Below, piece by piece: positions 37,234 to 45,249 of a stretch of 48,349 bases of DNA. The stretch spans positions 54,733 through 103,081 of the forward strand of contig JAAVIA010000038.1 of assembly GCA_014799405.1 (NCBI GenBank), read 5' to 3'. Every line of letters starts with the position of its first letter. Position 1 is the stretch's first letter. Position numbers and translations under genes: made by a program. Source of the DNA: Lachnospiraceae bacterium. Lineage in GTDB: Bacteria; Bacillota; Clostridia; Lachnospirales; Lachnospiraceae. The notes beneath the pieces are model-generated. The model saw only the letters and a program-made list of their open reading frames with translations. It did no database searches and had not been told where the DNA came from.

Positions 37234-37770
37234 TTAATGTTTAACTTTCATCACATCAACAAAGTTTTTAATAATGTTCTTTCTGAGCATAAGTATTACA
37301 CCTAACACGATCAGCACAACAGCACCCACTATAACCAGAACAGGACTATATTTTACCGAAAAAATATCTAAAAATTTGGCACAATCATCATCGCTTGATG
37401 TATGACCCTTGAGGATAAAGATTGGAATAAACACCCACGCAAAAAGACTGAATAACGGAAGAATACCAACAAAGTAGGATAATATCCGATATAGACTGTT
37501 TGCACATTCCTTTTGATAAAAAATCATATATACATAAGAAATAATCAAGGGGAAAAGAATGCCGTTAGCATGAAACCACATTGCTTCCAAATCAGTAAAG
37601 TTTCCGCCAATATATGTCATATGTGCAGTTAAAATACTGAACTCCGTTATTTTAGCACCGCAAGCTACGGCAACAATGCAATGACCCAATTCGTGCAAAA
37701 TAATGTACAAAATCAATGTGAATATCCCCAGAAGACTTACAAGCCCAAGTAATTTAAGTTTATGTTGCAT
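37234..37770 (-). CDS. M50-like (site-2-protease-type) membrane metallopeptidase-related protein
   Basis: The 178-residue protein has about four hydrophobic segments and the zinc motif HELGH (residues 26-30) inside the first, as in M50 peptidases. A second conserved M50 motif with Asp is not obvious and the protein is short, so activity is uncertain. The start is ATG at 37770 behind TTGGAGGGTATT; a TTG ten codons upstream is rejected. It lies 51 bases after the DUF2812 gene in a PadR-controlled operon, suggesting a membrane or envelope-stress role (inference). Confidence 0.72.
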   Translation of the reverse strand: MQHKLKLLGLVSLLGIFTLILYIILHELGHCIVAVACGAKITEFSILTAHMTYIGGNFTDLEAMWFHANGILFPLIISYVYMIFYQKECANSLYRILSYFVGILPLFSLFAWVFIPIFILKGHTSSDDDCAKFLDIFSVKYSPVLVIVGAVVLIVLGVILMLRKNIIKNFVDVMKVKH

Positions 37771-37821
37771 AATACCCTCCAAATTGTAATTTGTAATCAA
37801 CTCTACACCTTATGTTTCCAA

Positions 37822-38751
37822 TCATTTCACAACGACTGATATATTTAATTGTCCGCCCTCATAGTCCGAAAAATATATACGATAATTGCCCTTATCCATG
37901 TGCAGTTTCATTTTTTTGATGCTAATAGAGGATTCTGTCACTGTATAAACAGCTTTGTTAGAATCATCGATTATTGAAAAACAAATAGGTGAATCGGCTT
38001 TAATATCAATATCCAAATAGTAGTTATCACTGTATGGAAAATCTAAGTCAACCCATTCCAACGCATAATCTAATTCCGCTGGAATTGGAGACACTCCTCC
38101 ATCCGCAAAATATGTTGCGCCAAAATTTGGACGAATAAGATCCAGATAAGTTGGGAAAACAACAAGCACCACCGCTAAAGCAAAAACAGTAGTGAAAATC
38201 ACTTTTTCCAAAGGGAGAGAACTCCTCTCTTTTTGACTTTTCATAAGGAATATGCCACGAACCAATATCAAAGCAAAAAACAAGCAGATGGCAAATCGTA
38301 TGATTGTCGGCAGTGTCGGTGTCCTTACGACATGCATACCAAAATAAAATAATAAGATTGTTTCGAGGATTGCTAAAATAGCGGTAATCTTCATCCAACG
38401 TCCAGTCATTTCCTGCAGGGACGATTTGTCGGTAAATATTTCATACTGTTCTTCCGGAAGATTTGCGTCCCACAATTTGCGGAAATAACTCCAACCGTTG
38501 GCTGTAGTATTGATATACTCCCATCCCTGTTCTCTAAATGTTTCAATATAACGACCCAAATCTTCCACCTTGCCAGAGTAGTCAAGCTGATAACGATAAC
38601 GAACCTCAGGGTTCTTGTTATACTTTTTTAATAAAACTCCGCCCTTGATAAGATGCCATCCTTGTTCTGATTTTTTGTTTAGTTCTTCAATTTCCTGCTT
38701 ATAGCAATATGCGGGATAAGCGCAAATTGATCTTTTATACTGACGTGCCAT
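37822..38751 (-). CDS. DUF2812 domain membrane protein
   Basis: The 309-residue protein starts with a DUF2812 domain (about 1-115; EQGWHLIKGGVLLKKY and EQGWEYINTTANGWSYFRK). Three hydrophobic helices follow (about 120-140, 146-166, 180-200), then a beta-rich extracytoplasmic tail (about 210-309). DUF2812 proteins are frequently encoded beside PadR regulators, as here: the start ATG at 38751 is 3 bases after the padR stop and uses GAGGAGG within the padR end. It is probably a membrane protein repressed by the adjacent PadR. Confidence 0.82.
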   Translation of the reverse strand: MARQYKRSICAYPAYCYKQEIEELNKKSEQGWHLIKGGVLLKKYNKNPEVRYRYQLDYSGKVEDLGRYIETFREQGWEYINTTANGWSYFRKLWDANLPEEQYEIFTDKSSLQEMTGRWMKITAILAILETILLFYFGMHVVRTPTLPTIIRFAICLFFALILVRGIFLMKSQKERSSLPLEKVIFTTVFALAVVLVVFPTYLDLIRPNFGATYFADGGVSPIPAELDYALEWVDLDFPYSDNYYLDIDIKADSPICFSIIDDSNKAVYTVTESSISIKKMKLHMDKGNYRIYFSDYEGGQLNISVVVK

Positions 38752-38754
38752 AGT

Positions 38755-39066
38755 TTATACCTCCTCTACATTGGCGAGCATTTTTTTCAGTCTTACAACT
38801 TCGTCATGAAATGCCTGTTGTCCTGCTTCGGTCAAGCAATACAATCTCTTACGCATCATTCCAGGTTCGCTTGACATGATTTCTTTAATCCAACCTTTTT
38901 TCATCATGTTACTTGTTGCGCCATACATTGTGCCAGATCCGATGATTACCTCTCCATCTGACATTTTTTCTGTCATTTGCATAATGCCATAGCCATGATT
39001 GGCCCCCTTGGACAGGCAGAGCAAGATATAAAAATAGCTTTCAGACATAGGTTCTGTTTTTTTCAT
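38755..39066 (-). CDS. PadR-family transcriptional regulator
   Basis: The 103-residue protein is a short PadR: ESYFYILLCLSKGANHGYGI begins the winged helix, GSGTMYGATSNMMKKGWIKE holds the recognition helix, and a short C-terminal dimerisation helix follows. It is the first gene of the PadR-DUF2812-M50 operon. A perfect palindrome over its -10 box suggests autorepression, relieved by a ligand or stress. The start ATG at 39066 follows GGGAAGGTGGACTA. Confidence 0.9.
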   Translation of the reverse strand: MKKTEPMSESYFYILLCLSKGANHGYGIMQMTEKMSDGEVIIGSGTMYGATSNMMKKGWIKEIMSSEPGMMRKRLYCLTEAGQQAFHDEVVRLKKMLANVEEV

Positions 39067-39104
39067 TAGTCCACCTTCCCTTCATTCTCTACTATGTCGT
39101 CTTG

Positions 39105-39139
39105 CGATATATCGTAACATGATATATGTCGCTTGTCAA
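39105..39139 (-). promoter_or_regulatory. padR promoter with overlapping palindrome
   Basis: Minus strand TTGACA (39134-39139), 17 bp, TACGAT (39111-39116). The palindrome CGATATATCG (39105-39114) overlaps the -10, and a related GATATAT half lies 6 bp into the spacer, forming a larger near-dyad. The operator function is inferred. Confidence 0.7.
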
Positions 39140-39181
39140 CATAGTTATCTAATTTTTTAAATGAAACCTTACTTAGGGCTG

Positions 39182-39736
39182 TTATCCTTCACGAAGTGCA
39201 TCATAAAAAGAATAATCAACCAAACCGCTCATTCTATCTAACGCTCCCTTTTCCAGTTCCTTAATCATCAGACAATCCGGATGTGGCAGCTTTATATTTG
39301 GTCCTGCTTCTATTCCAAATTTATAGCTTGATTGAAAGCCACGATTATTATAATTGCGTGGGTTGCCCTCAACAAGAATTGCTTTAAATCCCAATCTCCT
39401 GGCAGCGTCAAAGCCATATTCTAATATATCTTTTGAAATGTGCTGTCTTTGCAGTTCCGTTTTTACAGCAACAGGCGTCAGTATTAATAATTCGTTTTCA
39501 TACCTTCCCTCAATATGAAAACGAGAAAACATCGCATATCCAATAATCTCGTCTTTCTCATTTACCATAATAAATTCTAATTCAGGTATATAATATTTTT
39601 TTGCACGAATTTCTTCTACCAACTGTCGTACAACTTTTCCTTCTTCCGGACTATCATATTTTGTAAAAACACCTTCCACCAATTCAAGTGACGGAATAAG
39701 ATATTTATTTTCCATTGATTTTATAATACGTTCCAT
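39182..39736 (-). CDS. GNAT-family N-acetyltransferase
   Basis: The 184-residue protein has the GNAT core: beta strands with EFIMVNEKDEIIGYAMFSRF, the acetyl-CoA loop region LQRQHISKDILEYGFDAAR, and FKAILVEGNPRNYNNRGF, as in the YhbS-like subgroup. The usual Q/R-x-x-G-x-G/A loop appears altered (LQRQHIS), so CoA binding may differ. Substrate is unknown. It lies 137 bases downstream of the MutS2-like gene on the same strand and may be transcribed with it. Confidence 0.78.
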   Translation of the reverse strand: MERIIKSMENKYLIPSLELVEGVFTKYDSPEEGKVVRQLVEEIRAKKYYIPELEFIMVNEKDEIIGYAMFSRFHIEGRYENELLILTPVAVKTELQRQHISKDILEYGFDAARRLGFKAILVEGNPRNYNNRGFQSSYKFGIEAGPNIKLPHPDCLMIKELEKGALDRMSGLVDYSFYDALREG

Positions 39737-39873
39737 TTTTCATTTACCTCCTCTATGAACATCATCCTATTTATAATTTGCTTTCAGCATATGTTCCGAT
39801 TTACTTTGTAAATCGAGAACTCTACAGACTGATACCGTGTCTCGGCGGCTTTTCCACCATGCATACTACATGT

Positions 39874-41775
39874 CTATGATTCTGACTCTATCACAGCATC
39901 CGTATATTTTCTTTGCATGTCATGCCTCTTTTTTCGATTTTCAACTGTTTCAAATACAATTGAAAAATCATAATCCTCTGGATAAAGCTCTGCTGCCGCC
40001 ACATGAAGTTTTACCCGTTTATGATTAATCCAGATTTTTTTATTTGGCAGTTGTACCCTCAACACACCTTTTTCGTTGATTGGAACACACACGATACCTA
40101 TCTTTTTCTCAGGGTAGACCATTACACTATCACCAATTTTATACTTGGTGCTAAGCTCCACATTATTCTTTCCCTTTTTAGCCTTGGAAATCTTATTGAT
40201 ATTTTTCTTAGTGATATTACTTTCAGGCTTTTGAAACTTATAAGACTCCACTGCATCTTTTCCATATGCAGCACAAATTGCCACCCGTAACATTTCATTT
40301 GGCATTCCCAGTCTGTCTGCAATATAAAATGCACAGCTTTCGCCTGCTTCTCCAATCACCATTTGATAAGTAGGACTTAATGTTTCCTTATCAAATGCCA
40401 TTCTTGCATTGACTATATCCGTTGCTTTCGCTGCATATTCTTTTACTTCCGGATAATGTGTTGTCACTAAGAAAATGGCACCACTTTTTCTAAGTTCTTC
40501 TAATATCGCAATTGCAATCCCCATGCCTTCTGTAGGATCTGTGCCGGAGCCTAATTCATCCATAATAACAAAGCTATCCTTATCCGCTTCGCTTAAAACT
40601 TCCAGCACGTTGGTTATGTGTGCAGAAAATGTAGACAGATTTTCGGACAGATTCTGACCATCACCAATATCACATAGATAAGAACCATTCATACAAATAT
40701 CTGCCTGTTTACATGTCACATGCAACCCACATTGTGCCATAATACAATTCAGCATAACCGTTTTAATTGCTACTGTTTTTCCACCCGTGTTTGGACCTGT
40801 TATAACAATACCACGTACATTTTCATCTATATCAAACTGTAATGGTACAGCAATCGTTTTATCCATCAACGGATGCCGTGCACTCGTTAGTTTAATTCTT
40901 CGTTCTGTATTTATCATCGGTTCTATTGCATCCATGTCAATGCTTAATTTTCCTTTAGAGAAAATAAAATCTAGTTTTTCAATCATTGCCAGATTTTCAT
41001 TCAACACAGGAGCTGATTCCAATACGATTGCTGACAAAGTATATAAAATGCGATACACTTCATTTTCTTCACCTATTTTTAGCAATTCCAATTCTTCATA
41101 ATATTTTGCAACACTTGTCGGTTCAATAAAAAGAGTGCTGCCTGTAGAAGACTTGTCAATGACGCTGCCGGATATCTTAAGTTTATATTCCTTTTTGACA
41201 GGAAGGCATATTCGTCCATTTCGAAACGTACAGTAGTTATCTGCCATACAATCCTTATGAGAACGCATGATTTGTTCTGCCTTTTGTTTCATCTGTTCTT
41301 CACATTTTATGATTTGATTTCGTATCTGTCCTAATTCTTTTGATGCGTAATCATCCACAATGCCATTCCTGATTTTGCTACATATTTCTTCCCGTAATTC
41401 CGAAATGGAATCCAGATTTTCATCATAATAAGCCAAGGAATTATTAAACTGTTTCCCTCTTGCCAAATAGTCCTTCAGCCGTTTTACCGCAACCAAAACT
41501 TTTTCTACCCGCTCTAACTGATACGGTGTTAAGCAATCTCCCTTTTCTGCAATCAATAGAATATCTTTTATTTCAGAGATATTTTGCAATGGCGGTGTTC
41601 CTAATTTTTCAATCAAGCTCCTGGCATCTGTTGTATCCCTTAACTGTTTTCTCAACTCATTTTCAGAAAAGTACAAGGAAACCTCTCTGATTTTTTCTTT
41701 TGCCCAGTCAGTAATGGCTAAATCAGCCCATATCTTTTTAACCTTATCAAATTCAATTTGTCTCTCAATATTCAT
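39874..41775 (-). CDS. MutS2-like ATPase lacking the Smr nuclease domain; candidate ribosome-rescue/resistance factor
   Basis: The 633-residue protein follows the MutS2 plan: a helical core/clamp (about 1-290), an ATPase with Walker A GPNTGGKT (327-334), signature SENLSTFSAHI (377-387) and Walker B VIMDELGSGTDP (403-414), and a KOW-like domain near 565-615 (KIGDSVMVYPEKKIGIVCVP). Full MutS2 is about 780 residues and ends in an Smr domain, which is absent. In Bacillus, MutS2 is known to bind collided ribosomes and split them. The gene sits behind a 340-base leader with promoter, leader peptide and terminator, like ribosome-targeted antibiotic-resistance genes. The start ATG at 41775 follows AAAGGATTAGAAAA. 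A function in antibiotic tolerance is inference; DNA repair or recombination is the alternative. Confidence 0.8.
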   Translation of the reverse strand: MNIERQIEFDKVKKIWADLAITDWAKEKIREVSLYFSENELRKQLRDTTDARSLIEKLGTPPLQNISEIKDILLIAEKGDCLTPYQLERVEKVLVAVKRLKDYLARGKQFNNSLAYYDENLDSISELREEICSKIRNGIVDDYASKELGQIRNQIIKCEEQMKQKAEQIMRSHKDCMADNYCTFRNGRICLPVKKEYKLKISGSVIDKSSTGSTLFIEPTSVAKYYEELELLKIGEENEVYRILYTLSAIVLESAPVLNENLAMIEKLDFIFSKGKLSIDMDAIEPMINTERRIKLTSARHPLMDKTIAVPLQFDIDENVRGIVITGPNTGGKTVAIKTVMLNCIMAQCGLHVTCKQADICMNGSYLCDIGDGQNLSENLSTFSAHITNVLEVLSEADKDSFVIMDELGSGTDPTEGMGIAIAILEELRKSGAIFLVTTHYPEVKEYAAKATDIVNARMAFDKETLSPTYQMVIGEAGESCAFYIADRLGMPNEMLRVAICAAYGKDAVESYKFQKPESNITKKNINKISKAKKGKNNVELSTKYKIGDSVMVYPEKKIGIVCVPINEKGVLRVQLPNKKIWINHKRVKLHVAAAELYPEDYDFSIVFETVENRKKRHDMQRKYTDAVIESES

Positions 41776-41816
41776 TTTTCTAATCCTTTCAATTTAAACT
41801 ATTGGTTCGCCTTAAA

Positions 41817-41865
41817 CGCAAAAAGACCATAGATACCCTAAGTGCATTAAGATACTATGGTCTTT
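41817..41865 (-). terminator. Intrinsic terminator in the mutS2-like leader (attenuator)
   Basis: AAAGACCATAG and CTATGGTCTTT form an 11-bp perfect stem around 22 bases, followed by TTTTT, only about 45 bases before the start codon. It lies inside the 5' leader, so the gene can be expressed only by readthrough. Confidence 0.85.
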
Positions 41866-41906
41866 CAATCTCTATATGATTATTCTATATATTTCAAAAT
41901 TAAAAT

Positions 41907-41928
41907 AGCATGACCATACAGCCATGCT
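41907..41928 (-). promoter_or_regulatory. Alternative hairpin carrying an antiterminator sequence
   Basis: AGCATG/CATGCT form a small stem. Overlapping it, TATGGTC (41912-41918) is complementary to GACCATA in the 5' arm of the terminator (41856-41862), so its pairing would prevent the terminator from forming. This is the typical switch of a ribosome-controlled attenuator. Confidence 0.65.
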
Positions 41929-42051
41929 AATATCATTTAGAAAATATATTTACCACAATATTAAGCAATTGTAAGGCGAAAACGCTGACAACACATGTTG
42001 CCAACAAATAGGTAGACTTCTAGCGTAAACTAAAAATCAACCTTGCAATAT

Positions 42052-42090
42052 TTATTTTGCAATTTTCTCCATTACAATAACACTTAACAT
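42052..42090 (-). CDS. 12-residue leader peptide MLSVIVMEKIAK
   Basis: A very short frame with a near-ideal ribosome binding site (AGGAGGATTTTGC before ATG at 42090), about 25 bases after the predicted transcription start. It ends in TAA about 190 bases before the terminator. Such peptides stall the ribosome in the presence of a drug and so control the downstream hairpins. The hydrophobic run LSVIV followed by charged residues is a plausible stalling segment, but stalling is inferred. Confidence 0.7.
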   Translation of the reverse strand: MLSVIVMEKIAK

Positions 42091-42117
42091 GCAAAATCCT
42101 CCTAAAACTTTTTGTTA

Positions 42118-42146
42118 ATTTTACATCATATCATATTGTTGGTCAA
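42118..42146 (-). promoter_or_regulatory. Promoter of the leader peptide/mutS2-like unit
   Basis: Minus strand TTGACC (42141-42146), exactly 17 bp, TAAAAT (42118-42123). The stretch 41776-42203 (428 bases) holds no large gene; it consists of this promoter, the leader peptide, hairpins and terminator. Confidence 0.85.
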
Positions 42147-42203
42147 GTATTAATTATAGTTTCAAATATTTCAAAACTCACTTACCATATAATGGCAAAA
42201 TCA

Positions 42204-42902
42204 TCAAACAATCTCATCCAAATTATATTCAAATACGAGTGGCTGGATTGTTTTTGTATAGGCGTTTTTTCTTGGTTTCACAGTCACTTTTTTGTTGCTT
42301 ACCTGAATATTACCTAAATAATTTAAATCCGGTGTTTCGGGCAAATCGGTCTCAAAGAGTATTTTATCTTCCATGTCCAATACTCTTAAAAGCGGCAGGT
42401 ATTGACACTTGTTAAGAAATCTTAAATATATAATGACTTTACGTTTTTCTGTTACTTTTTCTTTGAATTTCATCAGCATATTTTCGCCCTGTTCCAATGC
42501 TTGGGTAAAACATAAACAAATCTGTTTTTCGTCAAAGCTACCTGTGGCGAAATTTTGAATAAGCACCTTTCTTATCAGGTTTACAACTTCGTTTCTAAGC
42601 TCAGGATTTCCAAGCTCAGAAAACATATTATCACTTATATTTACATCATAATATCTGTACCATGAATAGTACCTATCTACACTTCTTTTGGACAATGCTA
42701 TTTCACCATTAACCGTACAAGTAGTAAAATTGATATACAAATGGTCAAATTCACCTAAAGAAAAATTATTTTCTCTAAGTTTCATCACAATTCTTCTTAT
42801 TATTGCAATAAGTTCTTTGTCTTCAAAACTTATTGGCAGAGAATTGCCGTCAATATTTTCAACATCACTTTTGTATATGCGAATATCCTTAATGACTTTC
42901 AA
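42204..42902 (-). CDS. Hypothetical protein, 232 aa, TTG start
   Basis: A soluble protein of no recognised family. It begins MKVIKDIRIYKSDVENIDGN, contains IVMKLRENNFSLGEFDHLYI and YYSWYRYYDVNISDN, and has a helical middle and a beta-rich C-terminus (PLLRVLDMEDKILFETDL). The start codon is TTG at 42902, with GAGGTGATAAT in front; no ATG fits as well. It lies between a GNAT gene (28 bases upstream) and the mutS2-like leader on the same strand, so it probably shares a transcript with the GNAT gene. Confidence 0.6.
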   Translation of the reverse strand: MKVIKDIRIYKSDVENIDGNSLPISFEDKELIAIIRRIVMKLRENNFSLGEFDHLYINFTTCTVNGEIALSKRSVDRYYSWYRYYDVNISDNMFSELGNPELRNEVVNLIRKVLIQNFATGSFDEKQICLCFTQALEQGENMLMKFKEKVTEKRKVIIYLRFLNKCQYLPLLRVLDMEDKILFETDLPETPDLNYLGNIQVSNKKVTVKPRKNAYTKTIQPLVFEYNLDEIV

Positions 42903-42930
42903 ATTATCACCTCGTAGTCTCTGATAAATC

Positions 42931-43704
42931 CTAATCCTTGCTCTTTATGATAGAACATTCGGATACTTTGATAAACCCTAGTTTTTCTGCGATTTTTTCA
43001 GACGCAACATTTTTATAATGACATGCCCACACAGGAGTTTTTGCTTGCTCCATGGTATATTGTATCATCTTATTTGCAACAATCATCCCGAATCCTTTCT
43101 GTTTATATTCAGGCTTCGTTTCTATTCCGATATCTATTTCTTTCGTACTTACTGCAGCAGAAAATGCCCATGAAGCAATATCATTATTACAAGTTATACA
43201 ATACCCTTTTCCTTTTACCAAAAAATCATTGACATCCTTCCAAAAAAGAGACGGTACAATTTTTCCTGAAAGTTGCTTTAATAACCGTTTATCTATTTCT
43301 TTCAGTTCATAGCCGTCAGGTAAAGAAGATTCAATATATCCTTTAGCTCCTGAATACTGAAACAAATATCTTTTTTCTTCAACAATATCATCTTTTGATT
43401 CAAAATATTTTTGTATATACCTATCTCTTGTCATTAAAAGAAATCGTTTTGTATTCGATTTATTTCTATCCAACATTAACTCATATATGTCTTCCAGAAA
43501 ATACTCATCGATATTTCCCGAACAATAAGCAAAACCACTATGTACCCAAAATAGAACTTTCTCACAGTCCTTCACTGAATTTGTGAAAATGTCCCCTTTT
43601 TGAATACCCTCAGCAACAGAAAGCGGATATACAGAACCACAATCATGAGTATTTGCAATATCAATTAAATTTGAATACTCCAGTGAATTAAGCTTATGCA
43701 ACAT
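42931..43704 (-). CDS. GNAT acetyltransferase of the ZmaR-like (GNAT_acetyltran) type
   Basis: The 257-residue protein has an N-terminal domain (about 1-120) and a C-terminal GNAT fold. Motifs are GIETKPEYKQKGFGMIVANK (acetyl-CoA pyrophosphate loop) and PVWACHYKNVASEKIAEKLG, characteristic of the family that includes zwittermicin A resistance protein ZmaR. Its substrate is unknown, but self-protection by acetylating an antimicrobial is a reasonable guess given the neighbours. The start ATG at 43704 follows AAAGGAAGCGTATAGA. Confidence 0.78.
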   Translation of the reverse strand: MLHKLNSLEYSNLIDIANTHDCGSVYPLSVAEGIQKGDIFTNSVKDCEKVLFWVHSGFAYCSGNIDEYFLEDIYELMLDRNKSNTKRFLLMTRDRYIQKYFESKDDIVEEKRYLFQYSGAKGYIESSLPDGYELKEIDKRLLKQLSGKIVPSLFWKDVNDFLVKGKGYCITCNNDIASWAFSAAVSTKEIDIGIETKPEYKQKGFGMIVANKMIQYTMEQAKTPVWACHYKNVASEKIAEKLGFIKVSECSIIKSKD

Positions 43705-43771
43705 TCTATACGCTTCCTTTCAAATCTCTATTTTCAATTTATCATATAATACTTTTGTTTACAATCAAATT

Positions 43772-44143
43772 CTAACTGCGACTGTATTCCTGAATAAAAG
43801 ATAGAATCTCTGTTTTAGAAAATCCTAATTCTCTCACCGCTCTTATATAGTTGTGGCAAAGCAATTGCACCTCTTGAATGCGTTTCTGATTAACAAGAAC
43901 GCTATCCAATGTAACAATATATTTTTTATTCCGGTTGGCAAAAATCAAACCCTCTTGATTTATAAGGCTATATGATTTTGCAACAGTATTGACATTCAGG
44001 TGTAATATAGCCGCCATACTGTTAATGGACAGGATATTTTCTCCGGGCGTCAACCTGCCGCTTAGAATGCTGTATCGTAGTTTATGAGCTAATTGTGTGT
44101 AAATTGGAGATTTTTCATTGAAAGTCCATTCTGTATAATTCAT
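43772..44143 (-). CDS. GntR-family (YtrA-like) transcriptional regulator
   Basis: The 123-residue protein has a GntR winged helix (SPIYTQLAHKLRYSILSGRL, then SINSMAAILHLNVNTVAKSY and LINQEGLIFANRNKKYIV) and a short C-terminal helical tail instead of a ligand domain, as in the YtrA group that regulates ABC transporters. It is last in the ABC-exporter operon, 42 bases after a small membrane gene. The ATG at 44143 with AAGGA eight bases away is preferred over an in-frame GTG at 44161. Confidence 0.85.
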   Translation of the reverse strand: MNYTEWTFNEKSPIYTQLAHKLRYSILSGRLTPGENILSINSMAAILHLNVNTVAKSYSLINQEGLIFANRNKKYIVTLDSVLVNQKRIQEVQLLCHNYIRAVRELGFSKTEILSFIQEYSRS

Positions 44144-44185
44144 TTCTTGTTTCCTTAGCACTCCTTTTCTTAAAAACAGTTCACC

Positions 44186-44473
44186 TTATCCCATAAATTT
44201 CGGTATAATCATCATTCCTAATAATGCGGCTCCTGTAACGGCATAAAGACTGTTTACAATCAAACAGAATTTCATAATATTGTTTTGAGCCTTTGCCTTA
44301 ACATACGAAATAATAGTGAACACTCCGCTGAAAATCATAAACGCAGCATAGCAGGAAATCATAATTTCAGCGACAGGCGATTCTAATGCCCAATCAAACG
44401 TTCTAAGAGGAAGGATCGTCCACGGAACAAAAAGCATGATGGTGCTGACAGCGGTTAAAATTTTGTTTTTCAT
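44186..44473 (-). CDS. Small three-helix membrane protein, 95 aa
   Basis: Hydrophobic segments at about 6-22, 33-57 and 68-90, with basic residues between the second and third (KAKAQNN). It lies 5 bases after the MutG-like permease and before the GntR gene, with its own AAAGGAGATAATTATT site. Family unknown; probably an accessory subunit of the ABC exporter or a small immunity protein (inference). Confidence 0.65.
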   Translation of the reverse strand: MKNKILTAVSTIMLFVPWTILPLRTFDWALESPVAEIMISCYAAFMIFSGVFTIISYVKAKAQNNIMKFCLIVNSLYAVTGAALLGMMIIPKFMG

Positions 44474-44478
44474 AATAA

Positions 44479-45249
44479 TTATCTCCTTTCAGCCTGCCCG
44501 AAACAAAGGCAGGAAATGCCTAAAGCTATGATTGTAATAACAATGGCAACAGGTATCCACGGTATTAGTTCAACCTGTGCTGTATCAAGATTTGTTGCAA
44601 GTTTTCCATATTCCGATGTGATAACGAAAAATGGATATGACATTGGATAGGTAAACCACACCTTTGTATTAATTATCAATACTGATGGTACAATTGAAGC
44701 CAGACCGATACCGATAGAAAAAATCGGTGTCTGAATACAAACTGATAACATCCAAAAAAAAGCAATCATCGGTATTGCAGACAGAAATATTAAACCAATC
44801 TCTTTTAGCACAAACAATGTTGGCAAGATAAAGCTATAATCCTGCGTCCTCGAACTGATGACGGCACTGATGTAGTACATACCTGTCATCATTAAAATTT
44901 GTGTTGCCGCCAGCGTAAGCAATACAACAAACTTCGCCATACAGAGTTTTGCTGTGCTGATCGGCAATGCAAGCATTTTCAAAATCCCCTTATTTGCCTT
45001 TTCGGTTTGGCTTAAAAGAACCGTTCCGACCACCATACTTGCAGGGAACATAAACCATGACATTCCCAAAAAGCCTTGAATAAAGAAATTGTTTTCCGGC
45101 GAAATTCCTTCCGCCTGCATACCGAAATTCATCTTTGCATTTAAGATGGAAGGTACCCAAAGAATAACGGCAGCTACTGCTAAAATCAAAAGGATTTTAG
45201 AACGGCGGATTTTTTTAAACTCTATTCCAATAAGTGTTAAAAAGCTCAT
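44479..45249 (-). CDS. Lantibiotic-immunity ABC transporter permease, MutG-like
   Basis: The 256-residue protein has six predicted membrane helices (ABC-2-like LanG permease) with ANKGILKMLALPISTAKLCM between helices two and three. It overlaps the preceding permease by 4 bases (ATGA), so translation is coupled. With its partners it probably expels cationic peptides such as lantibiotics from the membrane. No lantibiotic precursor or LanB/LanC/LanM gene is seen in the window, which suggests resistance rather than production. Confidence 0.85.
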   Translation of the reverse strand: MSFLTLIGIEFKKIRRSKILLILAVAAVILWVPSILNAKMNFGMQAEGISPENNFFIQGFLGMSWFMFPASMVVGTVLLSQTEKANKGILKMLALPISTAKLCMAKFVVLLTLAATQILMMTGMYYISAVISSRTQDYSFILPTLFVLKEIGLIFLSAIPMIAFFWMLSVCIQTPIFSIGIGLASIVPSVLIINTKVWFTYPMSYPFFVITSEYGKLATNLDTAQVELIPWIPVAIVITIIALGISCLCFGQAERR

